Assembly (NCBI GenBank): GCA_943787265.1
Contig: CALSLT010000004.1
Location: 434,001 to 498,000, forward strand
DNA: 64,000 nt
Origin: an uncultured Planctomycetaceae bacterium
Lineage (GTDB): Bacteria > Planctomycetota > Planctomycetia > Planctomycetales > Planctomycetaceae
Direction: 5' to 3'
The position numbers and the translations under genes were made by a program. Below the pieces are notes generated by a model. That model worked only from the letters and a program-made list of their open reading frames with translations, did no database searches and was not told the DNA's origin. Below are positions 42,301-50,857 of the stretch, in pieces; within the stretch, counting starts at the first letter, position 1; every line of letters begins with the position of its first letter.

Positions 42301-43328
42301 TCTATCAAAACTTCAACAACGATCACCAGGTGACAGACCACTTTCACGAGTTCGCGATGGGCCTGCAGACCGATGCCGCCGGAAACTTCTACTATGCCAA
42401 GTCGGCTCGGCATGCGAAGACGGCGCTCGTCCCTCATCACGGAACGCTGCTTCGAGTCAGCAAGGACGGCTCAAAAACGGACATCATCGCGAATGGTTTT
42501 CGCGCGGCGAACGGAGTGTGTCTGAACCCGGACGGCTCGTTCATCGTGACTGACCAGGAAGGACACTGGAATCCGAAAAACCGCATCAACTGGGTGCGAG
42601 AGGGCGGCTTCTACGGAAATATGTTCGGCTATCACGATGTGACCGACTCATCTGATAACGCGATGGAACAGCCGCTTTGCTGGATCACCAACGCGTTCGA
42701 TCGTTCACCGGCGGAGCTGCTGTGGTGTGACTCCGATCGGTGGGGACCGTTCAAAGGAACTCTGCTGAACCTGTCTTACGGCTACGGCAAAATCTTCGTC
42801 GTGCCCCACGAAGAATTGAACGGCCAGATGCAGGGCGGGATGTGTGAGCTGCCCGTGCCGCAGTTCCCAACCGGCCTGATGCGAGGCCGCTTCAATCCGC
42901 ACGACGGTCAACTTTACGCCTGCGGAATGGTCGCCTGGGGCAGCGCTCAGCGTCAATCGGGGGGGATCTATCGAATTCGATACACCGGCAAGCCGGCTCA
43001 CTTACCGCTCAAGCTGAAAGCAACTCCGCGCCGCGTGAAAATCGCACTGTCAGACCCGGTCGATGTAAAGTCAGCATCGGATCCAAAGAACTATCGAATC
43101 AAAGTCTGGAATCTGAAAAGGACGGCGAACTACGGCTCAAAGCACTACGACGAGCACGAACTGACCATCGAATCGGCATCGGTTTCAAAAGACGGCCGAA
43201 CCGTCGAACTGATCGTTCCGGACGTCGCCCCAACCTGGGGCATGGAGATCCGATACGCGCTGAAAGGTGCAAATGGCGAATCAGCTTCCGGCGTGATTCA
43301 CAACACGATCCACAGGCTCGGTGAGTGA
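39354..43328 (+). CDS. large secreted di-heme cytochrome with LamG and beta-propeller domains (DUF6797-like)
   Basis: This secreted protein of 1324 residues starts with a signal peptide (MRFSILSACGIFLTIFCSL). A first cytochrome c domain with CRQCH (about residue 69) resembles the C-terminal heme domain of planctomycete PVC-type dehydrogenases (GPALSENRPDATDQFLVESV). A second cytochrome c has CVNCH (about 246). A DUF6797-like region follows (DYGPSLVNTYEVGND, AWTGDGFIDWQGIHMNGRHN). A LamG/concanavalin-type beta-sandwich (about 575-735, DGQSYVEIKDAADFDT, DVRFYQRQLTDAEL) precedes a six-bladed sugar-dehydrogenase-like propeller (about 890-1215). It may be an extracellular carbohydrate-oxidising electron-transfer protein, but no PQQ ligand is assigned. 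The promoter is shared with the divergent dinB. Confidence 0.9.
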   Translation: MRFSILSACGIFLTIFCSLSTTSVFGQHLVSQLERELTSAPAAKLADEAARFGDAKRGAVLFYQPQMACRQCHSVDGSKSPLGPALSENRPDATDQFLVESVLHPSKSLRKEYQTVVVVTNDGKVVTGLRVEETPEKVVIREGRPLGKLIEIARENLDEFQPIKQSIMPAGQVGLLASRQQFLDLIRYLIEIRDGGALRAKELEPPASLYAIRIPEYEKDIDHAAMIADLDDAAFKRGQAIYNRLCVNCHGTHDKPGSLPTSLKFASGKFRNGSDPHTMYQTLTRGFGMMVAQTWMVPQQKYDVIHYVREAYLKSHNATQLHSVTDEYLAGLPKGKSRGPEPTQNEPWITMDYGPSLVNTYEVGNDASNFAYKGIAVRLDPGPGGVSRGQSWMVFDHDTMRVAAAWTGDGFIDWQGIHMNGRHNIHPRIKGNVHLANPTGPGWANPENSSFDDPRLRGRDDRHYGPLPRKWAHYKGLSHHRQKTIIEYTVGSTHILEMPGLAELTSESDNSSPVFTRTFEIGPRKSDLVLQVAKLPQDYLVTRSIERDDSEVALTVGVPVHGRRSPDLEPSLFEFDGQSYVEIKDAADFDTTRKDFTVSARIRTRTGGTIFSRTQAREKWMPDGQTLFVRGGRLCFDIGWVGAVQSRKSVNDGEWHDVAMTWHAKSEQVVLYVDGERSGERELAIQKPLKDPVLRLGFTNPNFPRPQSFFDGDLQDVRFYQRQLTDAELANQKVTPMDRTLIARWMFDEASSSDVKRGINDSSGQGHNGKVYSGDIKPTGDKWLAVGLKAASWGMSLATTKDSRLMMKISRGEEPRQFTLWFRRVNPGTTIEQAIDEFIIDDPNPDLTTLTKGGPARWPVKLTTNPIIGSDDEAFAVDVLTHPENNPWLAQTRLTGFDFLPDGDRMAVCAWDGDVWMVSGLSQIPNAFNDVVAENLPKLTWQRIASGLFQPLGLKYVDGKIFVTCRDQLTVLHDRNGDGETDFYQNFNNDHQVTDHFHEFAMGLQTDAAGNFYYAKSARHAKTALVPHHGTLLRVSKDGSKTDIIANGFRAANGVCLNPDGSFIVTDQEGHWNPKNRINWVREGGFYGNMFGYHDVTDSSDNAMEQPLCWITNAFDRSPAELLWCDSDRWGPFKGTLLNLSYGYGKIFVVPHEELNGQMQGGMCELPVPQFPTGLMRGRFNPHDGQLYACGMVAWGSAQRQSGGIYRIRYTGKPAHLPLKLKATPRRVKIALSDPVDVKSASDPKNYRIKVWNLKRTANYGSKHYDEHELTIESASVSKDGRTVELIVPDVAPTWGMEIRYALKGANGESASGVIHNTIHRLGE

Positions 43329-43362
43329 CGAAGCACGATCTCTCGCTGAATTCAGTTGAACA

Positions 43363-43812
43363 ATGACATTAACGAACCAACGAACCTTGACCACTGATGA
43401 AAGTTCTCATGTTGGGGATGTGTTGTCGCGCTTGCGCAATCATTTTTCGGAATGGCCCAACTACGAAAACAACGAACATGAACTTGTGAGTTTTGCATTC
43501 TACGAAGGTTGCGGTGGTTCAGATCATTGCGGCAATCTGCTCGCAGAAGCAGCTCCATTTGCGCTGGCAAGTGCACTTGTTAGCAAGCACGGTTTTGAAT
43601 GGGTCATGGTCTTTCGGAATCAGAGTTGGAAGTTCGCTCTCAGGCATGCAAGCCTTGAATCACCCATTGAACTAAGTTCGCTGGAAGACGGTCGCTGGAA
43701 CGACAACGAGTACGACGAAACACCGTGTCCCGGAGAGACTACAAACGATTCACTCGAATGTATTGTCCGGCGAGTAAGCCATCAAAATCCTGAAAACAAG
43801 CAATCGCCGTAA
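43363..43812 (+). CDS. hypothetical protein, DUF3806-like
   Basis: The 149-residue protein has a segment ALASALVSKHGFEWVMVFRN that resembles DUF3806-type proteins, and a preceding acidic helix (LRNHFSEWPNYENNEHELVSF). No signal peptide or TM helix is seen, so it should be cytoplasmic. Such small soluble proteins occur as immunity or housekeeping proteins of unknown role. It starts 35 bases after the large cytochrome gene and may be co-transcribed with it. The family assignment is weak. Confidence 0.6.
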   Translation: MTLTNQRTLTTDESSHVGDVLSRLRNHFSEWPNYENNEHELVSFAFYEGCGGSDHCGNLLAEAAPFALASALVSKHGFEWVMVFRNQSWKFALRHASLESPIELSSLEDGRWNDNEYDETPCPGETTNDSLECIVRRVSHQNPENKQSP

Positions 43813-43867
43813 AGCTTTCGTCCCAACAGCTAGTGAAGTTCGAGTAGTTGCAAAACTGAATTGAGAG

Positions 43868-44926
43868 TTACGTTCCTCGTAGTTCAGCCAGTGTTTGCTT
43901 CATGTCGATGGGCAGTGGGGCTTCGAAGGCGATGGGCATGTCCATGATGGGATGGTCAAGCTGGATGGACGCTGCGTGTAGAGCGTGCCTTCTTAGTGGC
44001 AGGTCGGGATCGTAATACGGCTCGGTCGGTTCCTCGATGATCGGTTCAGGATCGTCGGGTGAAAGTTCAAGCGGAGTTCCGTCTTTGATCAGTCCGAACC
44101 GGTCGTAGAACTCGTCGGCAAGGAGCGGGTAGCCGATTTCCGCAAAATGGATTCGGATCTGGTGATGACGCCCGGTCAACGGCCGGGCTTCGACCAGTGT
44201 GTAGTCGCGAAAACGTTCCAGCACTTGGAATTGCGTGCGGGCAGCTTTTGGATCGACGGCAATCGGTTTGGCGCAGCTCAATGTGCAGCGAGGGTTTGGG
44301 ACGACACCGATCGGCAGATCGATCATTCCTGAGTCTTCGGGCAAGCGGCCGCGAAGAATGGCGATGTAAGTCTTCGAAATCTCGCCTCGCGTGAATTGCT
44401 GAGTGAGCTTTCGGTGAGGCAGATGATGCTTCGGGACAATCATCACTCCGCTGGTCTGACGATCGATGCGGTGCACGATTCCCGGTCGGATCAGGCCGGG
44501 CAATGGCGTGTGCTGGTCGAAGTAAAACTGGATTGCGTTGAGTAATGTCTTGCCGCCGAATTCCCCGCCGGGGTGAGCGATCTGGCCAGGTGGTTTGTTG
44601 ACAGCGAGTAACCAGGGATCTTCGTAGACAACTTCAAGCGGCAATGGCGCTGGGACAGCGACGTGATCAGGGGGACTGACCAGTTTGATTCGGATCAGTT
44701 CATTCGAGCGGACGCGGTGCGAGTACTCGGCCGGAACATCGTTCACAGTCACACAGCCGGCTTTGATCATTCGCTGCAGACGGAATGTCGAGTAGTTCCG
44801 TAGATGCTTAACGAGGAACGAGTCGATCCTTTTCCCACGAAAGAACGGTTCGACGATGAATTCGCAGGTGAACGGAACGGACACGCCACTCACTGACGGT
44901 TCGCCGATGGTTCGAGACTGAGCCAC
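43868..44926 (-). CDS. RluA-family pseudouridine synthase
   Basis: This 352-residue enzyme isomerises uridine to pseudouridine in RNA. It has an N-terminal S4 RNA-binding domain (RIDSFLVKHLRNYSTFRLQR to AGCVTVNDVPA) and the RluA catalytic core: VVYEDPWLLAVNKPPGQIAHP and PGIVHRIDRQTSGVMIV with the catalytic aspartate near residue 152. The RluA-typical TGRHHQIRIHFAEIGYPLL follows. The target, 23S rRNA or tRNA, cannot be decided; the combination of S4 and RluA domains is typical of RluD/RluC-like proteins. A C-terminal acidic stretch (PEPIIEEPTEPYYDPDLP) is unusual. It starts 25 bases downstream of prfB on the same strand and is probably co-transcribed with it. Confidence 0.92.
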   Translation of the reverse strand: MAQSRTIGEPSVSGVSVPFTCEFIVEPFFRGKRIDSFLVKHLRNYSTFRLQRMIKAGCVTVNDVPAEYSHRVRSNELIRIKLVSPPDHVAVPAPLPLEVVYEDPWLLAVNKPPGQIAHPGGEFGGKTLLNAIQFYFDQHTPLPGLIRPGIVHRIDRQTSGVMIVPKHHLPHRKLTQQFTRGEISKTYIAILRGRLPEDSGMIDLPIGVVPNPRCTLSCAKPIAVDPKAARTQFQVLERFRDYTLVEARPLTGRHHQIRIHFAEIGYPLLADEFYDRFGLIKDGTPLELSPDDPEPIIEEPTEPYYDPDLPLRRHALHAASIQLDHPIMDMPIAFEAPLPIDMKQTLAELRGT

Positions 44927-44951
44927 TCTGACCTCTGAATTGAGTGGCGAT

Positions 44952-46064
44952 TTATTCGCGCCCGATTGTCCAGCGAAGATATGCCTCGATGAACGAATCG
45001 AGATTCTCGCCGTTGAGCACGTTCATCGGATTGCCAAACTTGTGGCCGGTCCGAGCGTCTTTGACGTACTGATCCGGGTGGAGGACGTAGTGCCGAATCG
45101 TCTCTCCACCGAAACCAATGCGCGACTTTGCTCCACGTTTGGCAGCATTGTCCGCATCGCGTTTATCTTTTTCGACCTGGTACAGTCGAGCGGACAGCAT
45201 CTTGCGAGCCTGAGCACGATTTTTATGCTGGCTTCGCTGACTCTGACACTGCACGACTTCGCCCGTCGGAAGATGCGTCAGTCGGATGGCCGAATCTGTT
45301 TTGTTAACGTGCTGGCCGCCGGCTCCGCTGGATCGATAGGTGTCCTCGCGAACGTCGTTGGCAAAATCAATTTCGATGCCGATGCCATCGTTGAGTTCAG
45401 GCGTTGCATCAACGGCCGCGAACGAGGTCTGCCGGCGACCGGCTGAATCGAACGGGCTGATTCGAATGAGTCGGTGAACGCCGATTTCAGCTTTCATGTA
45501 TCCGTAAACAAAGTCGCCTCGGATGGCGATTGTCGCACTGCGGATGCCGGCTTCCTCACCCGGTGAGAGGTCCAGCTCTTCGATTTTGAAACCCTTCAGC
45601 TCGGCCCAGCGAGCGTACATCATCAGCAGCATTTCTGCCCAGTCCGCCGCGTCGGTTCCGCCTTCGCCGGCCTGAATCTGAATGTAGGCACCGCACGAGT
45701 CCTCGGGCTCACCCATCATCGCCTTCAGTTCGACCTGTTCGAGGTCGATCTGAATGGCATCGATCTGTCGCTGAATCTCGGAAACGTTTTCGTCGGAATC
45801 ATCTTCTTCGGCGAATTCAACGAGTATTTCCAGCTCTTCGGCTCCGCCCACCAAAGCGGCCAGAGGCTTAATCGAAGCGTTCAGCGAGCTGAGTTCCGTC
45901 GTCGTTTTCTGCGCACTTTCGGAATCGTCCCAGAATCCGGGAGCGGCCATTTTCTCGTTGATCTCGGTCAGGCGTTTCTGCTGACCTTCGAGATCGAGCG
46001 ACGTCTTGAGGTGGCCAATCCGCTCAAGCAGATCTTCACAGCTCTGTTTGAGTTCCGCTTCCAT
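44952..46064 (-). CDS. prfB: peptide chain release factor 2
   Basis: The 370-residue RF2 recognises UAA and UGA stop codons and releases the peptide. The stop-recognition tripeptide is SPF (near residue 203, [16 protein letters not shown]), which marks RF2 rather than RF1. The catalytic GGQ lies in [15 protein letters not shown] near 249. The C-terminus has [15 protein letters not shown] and [15 protein letters not shown], both typical. Many bacterial prfB genes use a programmed +1 frameshift at an early UGA near codon 26; here the N-terminus ([18 protein letters not shown]) is one continuous frame with no stop. RF2 level is therefore not autoregulated by that route. It lies in a minus-strand group with the downstream pseudouridine synthase. 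Confidence 0.96.
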   Translation of the reverse strand: MEAELKQSCEDLLERIGHLKTSLDLEGQQKRLTEINEKMAAPGFWDDSESAQKTTTELSSLNASIKPLAALVGGAEELEILVEFAEEDDSDENVSEIQRQIDAIQIDLEQVELKAMMGEPEDSCGAYIQIQAGEGGTDAADWAEMLLMMYARWAELKGFKIEELDLSPGEEAGIRSATIAIRGDFVYGYMKAEIGVHRLIRISPFDSAGRRQTSFAAVDATPELNDGIGIEIDFANDVREDTYRSSGAGGQHVNKTDSAIRLTHLPTGEVVQCQSQRSQHKNRAQARKMLSARLYQVEKDKRDADNAAKRGAKSRIGFGGETIRHYVLHPDQYVKDARTGHKFGNPMNVLNGENLDSFIEAYLRWTIGRE

Positions 46065-46202
46065 CCTCTAAAACCTCGATGCGCGTGTTCGCGCGTAATG
46101 AATTCTTAAATGACCACGACCGGCTGGCAATTATAGCCGTGCTGCCCGGGGAGTCACGCGAGCTGAAATCTGCTGAACTTCGGCCAAAACTGGCAGCCGT
46201 CA

Positions 46203-46598
46203 TCAAAACATCTGCCCAACGTCGGCTGCATCGAAGGCATTGACGAAGTGCTCGATCGTGGGAATCTTTTCTCCCTCGGGCCAGACGACCGACACGACGT
46301 CGAAGCGTGAACGATGCTCAAGCAGACTGTTTTTCTTCAGCCAGTACAGCGCAGCCTTTGTCAGATTCTGCTGCTTTTTTCTGGTGACGGCTTCAGTGGG
46401 ATGACCATATTCGTCCGACTTTCGAGTCTTTACTTCAACAAAGACAACGGTGTCACCGTCCAGACAGATGAGGTCAAGTTCTCCCCATTTGGTAGAAAAC
46501 TGTCGAGCCAGAATCCGCATCCGCTTCTCTCGGCGCAGAAACCGCCCGGCGGCACGTTCGCCACGATCTCCAAGCAGCTTTCGCAACATGCCGGACAA
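46203..46598 (-). CDS. YraN/UPF0102 family endonuclease-like protein
   Basis: This 131-residue UPF0102 protein has a Holliday-junction-resolvase-like nuclease fold. The conserved blocks are LGDRGERAAGRFLRREKRM, FSTKWGELDLICLDGDTVVF with the glutamate and aspartate of a PD-(D/E)xK-like site, and FVEVKTRKSDEYGHP with the following E and K. The C-terminus keeps RKKQQNLTKAALYWL and RFDVVSVVWPEGE. The biological role of the family is not settled; it is often near DNA-repair or rRNA-processing genes. Start at 46598 or four residues downstream; both fit. Confidence 0.93.
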   Translation of the reverse strand: MSGMLRKLLGDRGERAAGRFLRREKRMRILARQFSTKWGELDLICLDGDTVVFVEVKTRKSDEYGHPTEAVTRKKQQNLTKAALYWLKKNSLLEHRSRFDVVSVVWPEGEKIPTIEHFVNAFDAADVGQMF

Positions 46599-46662
46599 AG
46601 ATGAAATTCCTTACTTGTTGGTCGGGCTCTGCCTGACGGAGTTCAATGTTTGTAAAAACATG

Positions 46663-46743
46663 AACCACGAAAGACACCAAATACACGAAAGTATTCTTGC
46701 TGCGCGTCAGCCTGTTTTCGTGTATTTGGTGTCTTTCGTGGTT
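46663..46743. repeat. intergenic perfect 28-bp inverted repeat, CACGAAAGACACC family
   Basis: The arms 46663-46690 (AACCACGAAAGACACCAAAT then ACACGAAA) and 46716-46743 are perfect reverse complements over 28 bases with a 25-nt spacer. The spacer holds TATTCTTGC followed by TGCG, nearly the same as in the element at 2985-3054. The element lies between YraN and the spermidine synthase-like gene. Confidence 0.93.
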
Positions 46744-46863
46744 GATAAGGACGCCTTGTTTCTTCTATCTGGACTTCGTCAGGTTACCCGACGGAATCTC
46801 CCTGGCTACTATGATCTTTTCGTTTTTACCGACGGTCGTCCCGATTGAGATTCAGTTTTATTT

Positions 46864-49101
46864 ATGAGTCAGCGAATTCTTATCGCCTGTTCCGTGGGCG
46901 TCTTCCTTAGTGCCGGGCTGGTCTTTCTGATTCAGCCGTTGTTTGCACGTCTGTTGCTGCCGGAGTTCGGCGGATCGCCTTCGGTCTGGAATACCTGCAC
47001 GGTGTTCTTTCAGACGATGCTGTTGCTCGGCTATTGCTACACGTGGCTGTCAACAAAATGGCTTTCGCCGAAGAAGCAAATTGTCGTGCATTGTGCGCTG
47101 CTTCTGCTGACTCTGGCTCAGTTGCCGGTTGGATTGCGGCTTCTCGAAAGCGACGTTGCGGCGGCGTCACCGGCATTCCGGCTTTTGATCATGCTCACAA
47201 TGTCGATCGGCGGCCCTTACTTTGCGGTTTCGACGACGACCCCTTTGCTGCAGCACTGGTTCAGCAGTTCGCGTCATAAGCTCGCCAGCGATCCGTACTT
47301 CTTTTACTCGATCAGCAACTGCGGAAGCATTCTCGGGCTACTGGCTTATCCGTTTGTTGTGGAGAGGTTGTTTAATCTCGACGCACAAGGACTGACATGG
47401 TCGATCGGCTACGTGCTGCTTGTCGGTCTGACGATTATTTGCGGCGGTCTGACCGTTCACGAACTCCGCTCCAAATCAATCGTTTCGTCAGACGAGGCGT
47501 CAGGCGAGGCGAGGCGCGACGAGGTAGCTTCTTCCGCAAAGCAGATAGCCGATCGGCCGATGACCGGTTTCCGTCGACTGAGATGGGTGATGCTGGCTCT
47601 GGTCCCGTCGGCGATGATGCTGGCCGTAACGACTCGCATCACGACAGACGTCGCTGCGGTGCCGCTGCTGTGGGTGCTTCCGCTGGTTGCTTACCTGGCA
47701 ACATACATCAACGCCTTCGCTCGACGACCGTTACTGAAGTACGAGCGGCTGCTGCCGATTCTGTTTCCCGCACTGATGGTCGCCGCGTGGATGTCTCTGG
47801 CCGGGCCGGGGAGTCAACTGCGAGCCGGCGTCGAAGTCATCATGTTTCTGATCTGCGGAATCATCCTGCACGGTGAACTTGCCGCCGATCGACCGTCGAC
47901 GGAATACCTGACGGAATATTACTTCTGGATGTCACTCGGAGGCTGTCTCGGCGGGACACTGGTCGGGATGATCGCACCGGCAATCTTCCCGTCGTATGTC
48001 GAGTTTCCACTGATTCTCGTACTGGCCGCATTAACTCAGAAGGAATGTCCGCCAGTCAGCTCAGGAAACGCTAAAAAGGCGGCTCGAATACTTGGAACGA
48101 CGATCTTGTGCGGCACGGCGATGATGGCGTGCTTCGTTCACGTCTGGGCTTCAGTACTGGCCACAACGTCCCAGTTTGTCGGCTTCGCAGCGTTGGGCGT
48201 TTTCTTTCTGATGAACCATTCGAGAGGAATCGTGCTGGCACTGGCCTTGGTTCTAATCCCGCCCGCTCTGCTTCCGGATACAAATTCGCTGGCTCGAAAG
48301 CGAACCTTCTTCGGAGTGCACGAGGTCACTTACGAAGAAGACCCTGATATCGGCCTACGAGTCCACATGCTGGCTCACGGGACCACAATTCACGGTGAGC
48401 AAGTCATGTCGCCAGCCGAATTGCAGAAGATCCCGCGCACCTACTACGTGCCGACCGGACCGATTGGTGAAGCTCTGACGCTGGCCGGAGCTGAGAAATC
48501 GTCGCGTAAAGTCGCGCTGATCGGACTTGGTTCCGGCGCGTTGATGACGTATTCGAAAAAGGGCGACGAGTTCGATTTTTTCGAAATTGACCCGGCGGTC
48601 CGAGACATTGCCCAGGACCCGAATCTGTTCACCTATCTTTCGCAGGGAGAAGGGAAGCAGCGAGTCATCATTGGCGATGGTCGCCTGAAACTGGCCGAAG
48701 AGAAGGATGGAACGTACGACGTCATCGTGCTCGACGCTTTTGGCTCAGACTCGATTCCGATTCACCTGCTGACGGCCGACGCGCTGGACATCTTCATGTC
48801 ACGCCTCAAAGGCGACGGTACCTTGATCATCCACATTTCGAATCGTCACCTTGATCTGGAGCCAGTTCCCGGTCGATATGCAGCCGAACGAAACCTGCCC
48901 GCCCTTGCTTCGATTAAGGCGGCAACGACAGAACTCGAGTTGGCTCAAGGGCAGCGACCAACTCATGCGATTGTTATTTCAAAATCGGACGAGTTGATCT
49001 CGCAGCTCAGCAAGCTGGAGGGCTGGCACCCGCCGCGGCGGAATGCTTCGCTCTGGACCGACAGTTATTCCAGCGTCCTCGACGTGCTGAAGTTCGAGTA
49101 G
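46864..49101 (+). CDS. fused membrane protein / spermidine synthase-like protein
   Basis: This 745-residue protein has a long N-terminal polytopic membrane part (about 12 hydrophobic segments, residues 5-470, MFS-like: ACSVGVFLSAGLVFLIQPLF, FAVSTTTPLLQHWFSSS) and a C-terminal class I methyltransferase-type spermidine synthase domain (about 545-745). In the latter, VALIGLGSGALMTY is the nucleotide-binding glycine loop, EFDFFEIDPAV the acidic strand-2 end, and YDVIVLDAFGSDSIPIHL the catalytic-site strand. These fused proteins are common in Planctomycetes and other bacteria and their real substrate is unknown; they may make or export polyamine-like compounds. Confidence 0.9.
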   Translation: MSQRILIACSVGVFLSAGLVFLIQPLFARLLLPEFGGSPSVWNTCTVFFQTMLLLGYCYTWLSTKWLSPKKQIVVHCALLLLTLAQLPVGLRLLESDVAAASPAFRLLIMLTMSIGGPYFAVSTTTPLLQHWFSSSRHKLASDPYFFYSISNCGSILGLLAYPFVVERLFNLDAQGLTWSIGYVLLVGLTIICGGLTVHELRSKSIVSSDEASGEARRDEVASSAKQIADRPMTGFRRLRWVMLALVPSAMMLAVTTRITTDVAAVPLLWVLPLVAYLATYINAFARRPLLKYERLLPILFPALMVAAWMSLAGPGSQLRAGVEVIMFLICGIILHGELAADRPSTEYLTEYYFWMSLGGCLGGTLVGMIAPAIFPSYVEFPLILVLAALTQKECPPVSSGNAKKAARILGTTILCGTAMMACFVHVWASVLATTSQFVGFAALGVFFLMNHSRGIVLALALVLIPPALLPDTNSLARKRTFFGVHEVTYEEDPDIGLRVHMLAHGTTIHGEQVMSPAELQKIPRTYYVPTGPIGEALTLAGAEKSSRKVALIGLGSGALMTYSKKGDEFDFFEIDPAVRDIAQDPNLFTYLSQGEGKQRVIIGDGRLKLAEEKDGTYDVIVLDAFGSDSIPIHLLTADALDIFMSRLKGDGTLIIHISNRHLDLEPVPGRYAAERNLPALASIKAATTELELAQGQRPTHAIVISKSDELISQLSKLEGWHPPRRNASLWTDSYSSVLDVLKFE

Positions 49102-49136
49102 CCCATTGCGGTGCGCGGAACGGATCAATGATGGAC

Positions 49137-50735
49137 TCAGGTGGCGATGGGCTTGCCGTCTTCGATCATCCACTTGTCCTGAGCATCAATGAAGTGCAGG
49201 TTGCCGCGAATCGCAAAGAGTCTTGCATGACGCAGGCGCACTTCCAATCGCACAATTCGACCGACGACGTCTTTCAGTTGGCCGCTTTTCCAGCGCAAGT
49301 CAGCGTTTACTGATTCGGACAAGACCATTGGCAGGCAATCGTCGAAGGTAAAGCCCTCAACAGGCTGACTCTCCATGTCGGTCAATTGAAACTGCACTTC
49401 GCCGTGCGGCGCGGAAGCATTCATCGTGAGCGAATCTTCGAGGAGAACCAGCGGCTTGCTGATGAAGCGGGCCCAGTCCCCTGCGCTTTCGAGGTACATC
49501 AGGCCGTCCTTTCGCAACGTGTGAAGAAGGATCGAGGCGTTGTCGGTAACACCAAGACGCTTTGCCTGACGGCCTTTCCCGTGGTAGAGCTTTGTCGCAG
49601 CCGAGTAGATCCGAATTTGATCGTCGGTTTTGACGAGGCACGACGGCTGGATGGCTCCTCCGCCATGATGACCTGGCTCGTTGCGAGAAATGAACGGTTT
49701 GCGGATTCCTCGGGTGAAGCGGTTCCCGTCGGAGCTGAAGGCAAGCTGGCAATCTAGCGGGCCGACGAAGCGGTTGAACCCGCGCGTCGGTTCGGTCGAT
49801 TCACAGTGGAAAATCCAAGGCAGACCGATGTAGCCGTCTCCGTACGGGAAGACAGGCATGCCGTAGAGTTCGATCAGCTTTTCATCCAAAGCGTCCGGCT
49901 GCAGCAGCATTTCCGGACCGGACCAATTGAGGAAGTCGCTGGTCGACTGAATGCACTGCCGACGGTCTCCCCAGCCTGGCCGCACCGTCATCTGGTGCCG
50001 CCCCGCGTGACGGTTAAAGAATCCGAAGATCGGCGGCTCGGGGTGCCAGTCGGCCTGTGACCACTGCATGTCGTGCCGAGCTTCCCAGTGCAGGCCGTCG
50101 CGCGAAACCAGTGTGAACTCGTCAGCCAGATAACGTTTCGCCCCTTCCTGCTTCGCAATTTCGTGCCAGCGATGGGTTCGGTCGGCGATGGCACGCTCGA
50201 CAACTTCCTGCCCGTGTTGATGGACGAAAACCTTGAACGGAAAGCCGTCGGACGCGACGGGATCAAGGTAGACGCCGCCACCACTTCCGTCGGGAAGCGT
50301 GAAAAGATGATGCGGTGCTCGCTTTCCGCCAGCCGGTTTGATGTCAGGCTGCGGCAACGGCTGCCAGTGAATGCCGTCTTCGCTCTCGGCGACCATCAGC
50401 GAGTACGGCTTCCAGTCCGCCGAGTAGAGCATCCTCCATCGACGTGACTCCTCATCGAGATAGACCGTCGGCCACCCGGACAGAGATCCGATGTGAGGCT
50501 CGCAGTACGTCGCGTCAGCCTGCCATTCCGGCTGCCCCTGTTGAAGTTTGAGATTGTCGAAGTGGTCGAACCGCCACAGATCCTGAAAGTGCCATGTTCG
50601 AACCGTGTCCAAAGACTGCTGAGGCACTGTCGCCGCGTCTGGCTTTCCGACGGCTGCAGTTGGGCGAGCGTTAAACGTCACAAGGCTTGCGGTTGTCGCC
50701 ACGCCGGATGTTTTCAGAAAAGCTCGTCTGTCCAT
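49137..50735 (-). CDS. Tat-exported glycoside hydrolase-like five-bladed propeller protein
   Basis: The 532-residue protein begins with a twin-arginine signal (MDRRAFLKTSGVATTASLV). The mature part shows repeated motifs like WRMLYSADWKPYSLMVAESEDGIHW, quoted here in part (LYSADWKPYSLMVAESEDG), LVSRDGLHWE and LAFSSDGNRFTR. This is the pattern of blades in GH32/43/GH130-type propellers (SxDGxxW). A conserved GHHGGGAIQPSCLV region follows. It probably binds or cleaves plant or algal polysaccharide outside the cytoplasm; the catalytic acids cannot be assigned. The C-terminal beta-rich part (about 430-520) may be an appended sandwich domain. It is divergent from the amidohydrolase gene (122 bases). 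Confidence 0.75.
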   Translation of the reverse strand: MDRRAFLKTSGVATTASLVTFNARPTAAVGKPDAATVPQQSLDTVRTWHFQDLWRFDHFDNLKLQQGQPEWQADATYCEPHIGSLSGWPTVYLDEESRRWRMLYSADWKPYSLMVAESEDGIHWQPLPQPDIKPAGGKRAPHHLFTLPDGSGGGVYLDPVASDGFPFKVFVHQHGQEVVERAIADRTHRWHEIAKQEGAKRYLADEFTLVSRDGLHWEARHDMQWSQADWHPEPPIFGFFNRHAGRHQMTVRPGWGDRRQCIQSTSDFLNWSGPEMLLQPDALDEKLIELYGMPVFPYGDGYIGLPWIFHCESTEPTRGFNRFVGPLDCQLAFSSDGNRFTRGIRKPFISRNEPGHHGGGAIQPSCLVKTDDQIRIYSAATKLYHGKGRQAKRLGVTDNASILLHTLRKDGLMYLESAGDWARFISKPLVLLEDSLTMNASAPHGEVQFQLTDMESQPVEGFTFDDCLPMVLSESVNADLRWKSGQLKDVVGRIVRLEVRLRHARLFAIRGNLHFIDAQDKWMIEDGKPIAT

Positions 50736-50857
50736 TGCTACGTCCTGATCTCAAAGGGCGCTCGAAGAGCGACGTGTAGAACCCTGGATACTACACTCGC
50801 TGCAAAGTCCCGTTACCGACCAGTGGGTGCAGCGTACCTGAAGTTAGGAGAGTTCGT

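Noticed and set aside
44952..46064. Possible RF2 programmed frameshift
   Set aside because: No in-frame UGA is present at the expected place; the gene is one continuous frame.
46663..46743. CRISPR-like repeat
   Set aside because: There is a single inverted repeat with no tandem units or spacers of regular size, so it is not an array.
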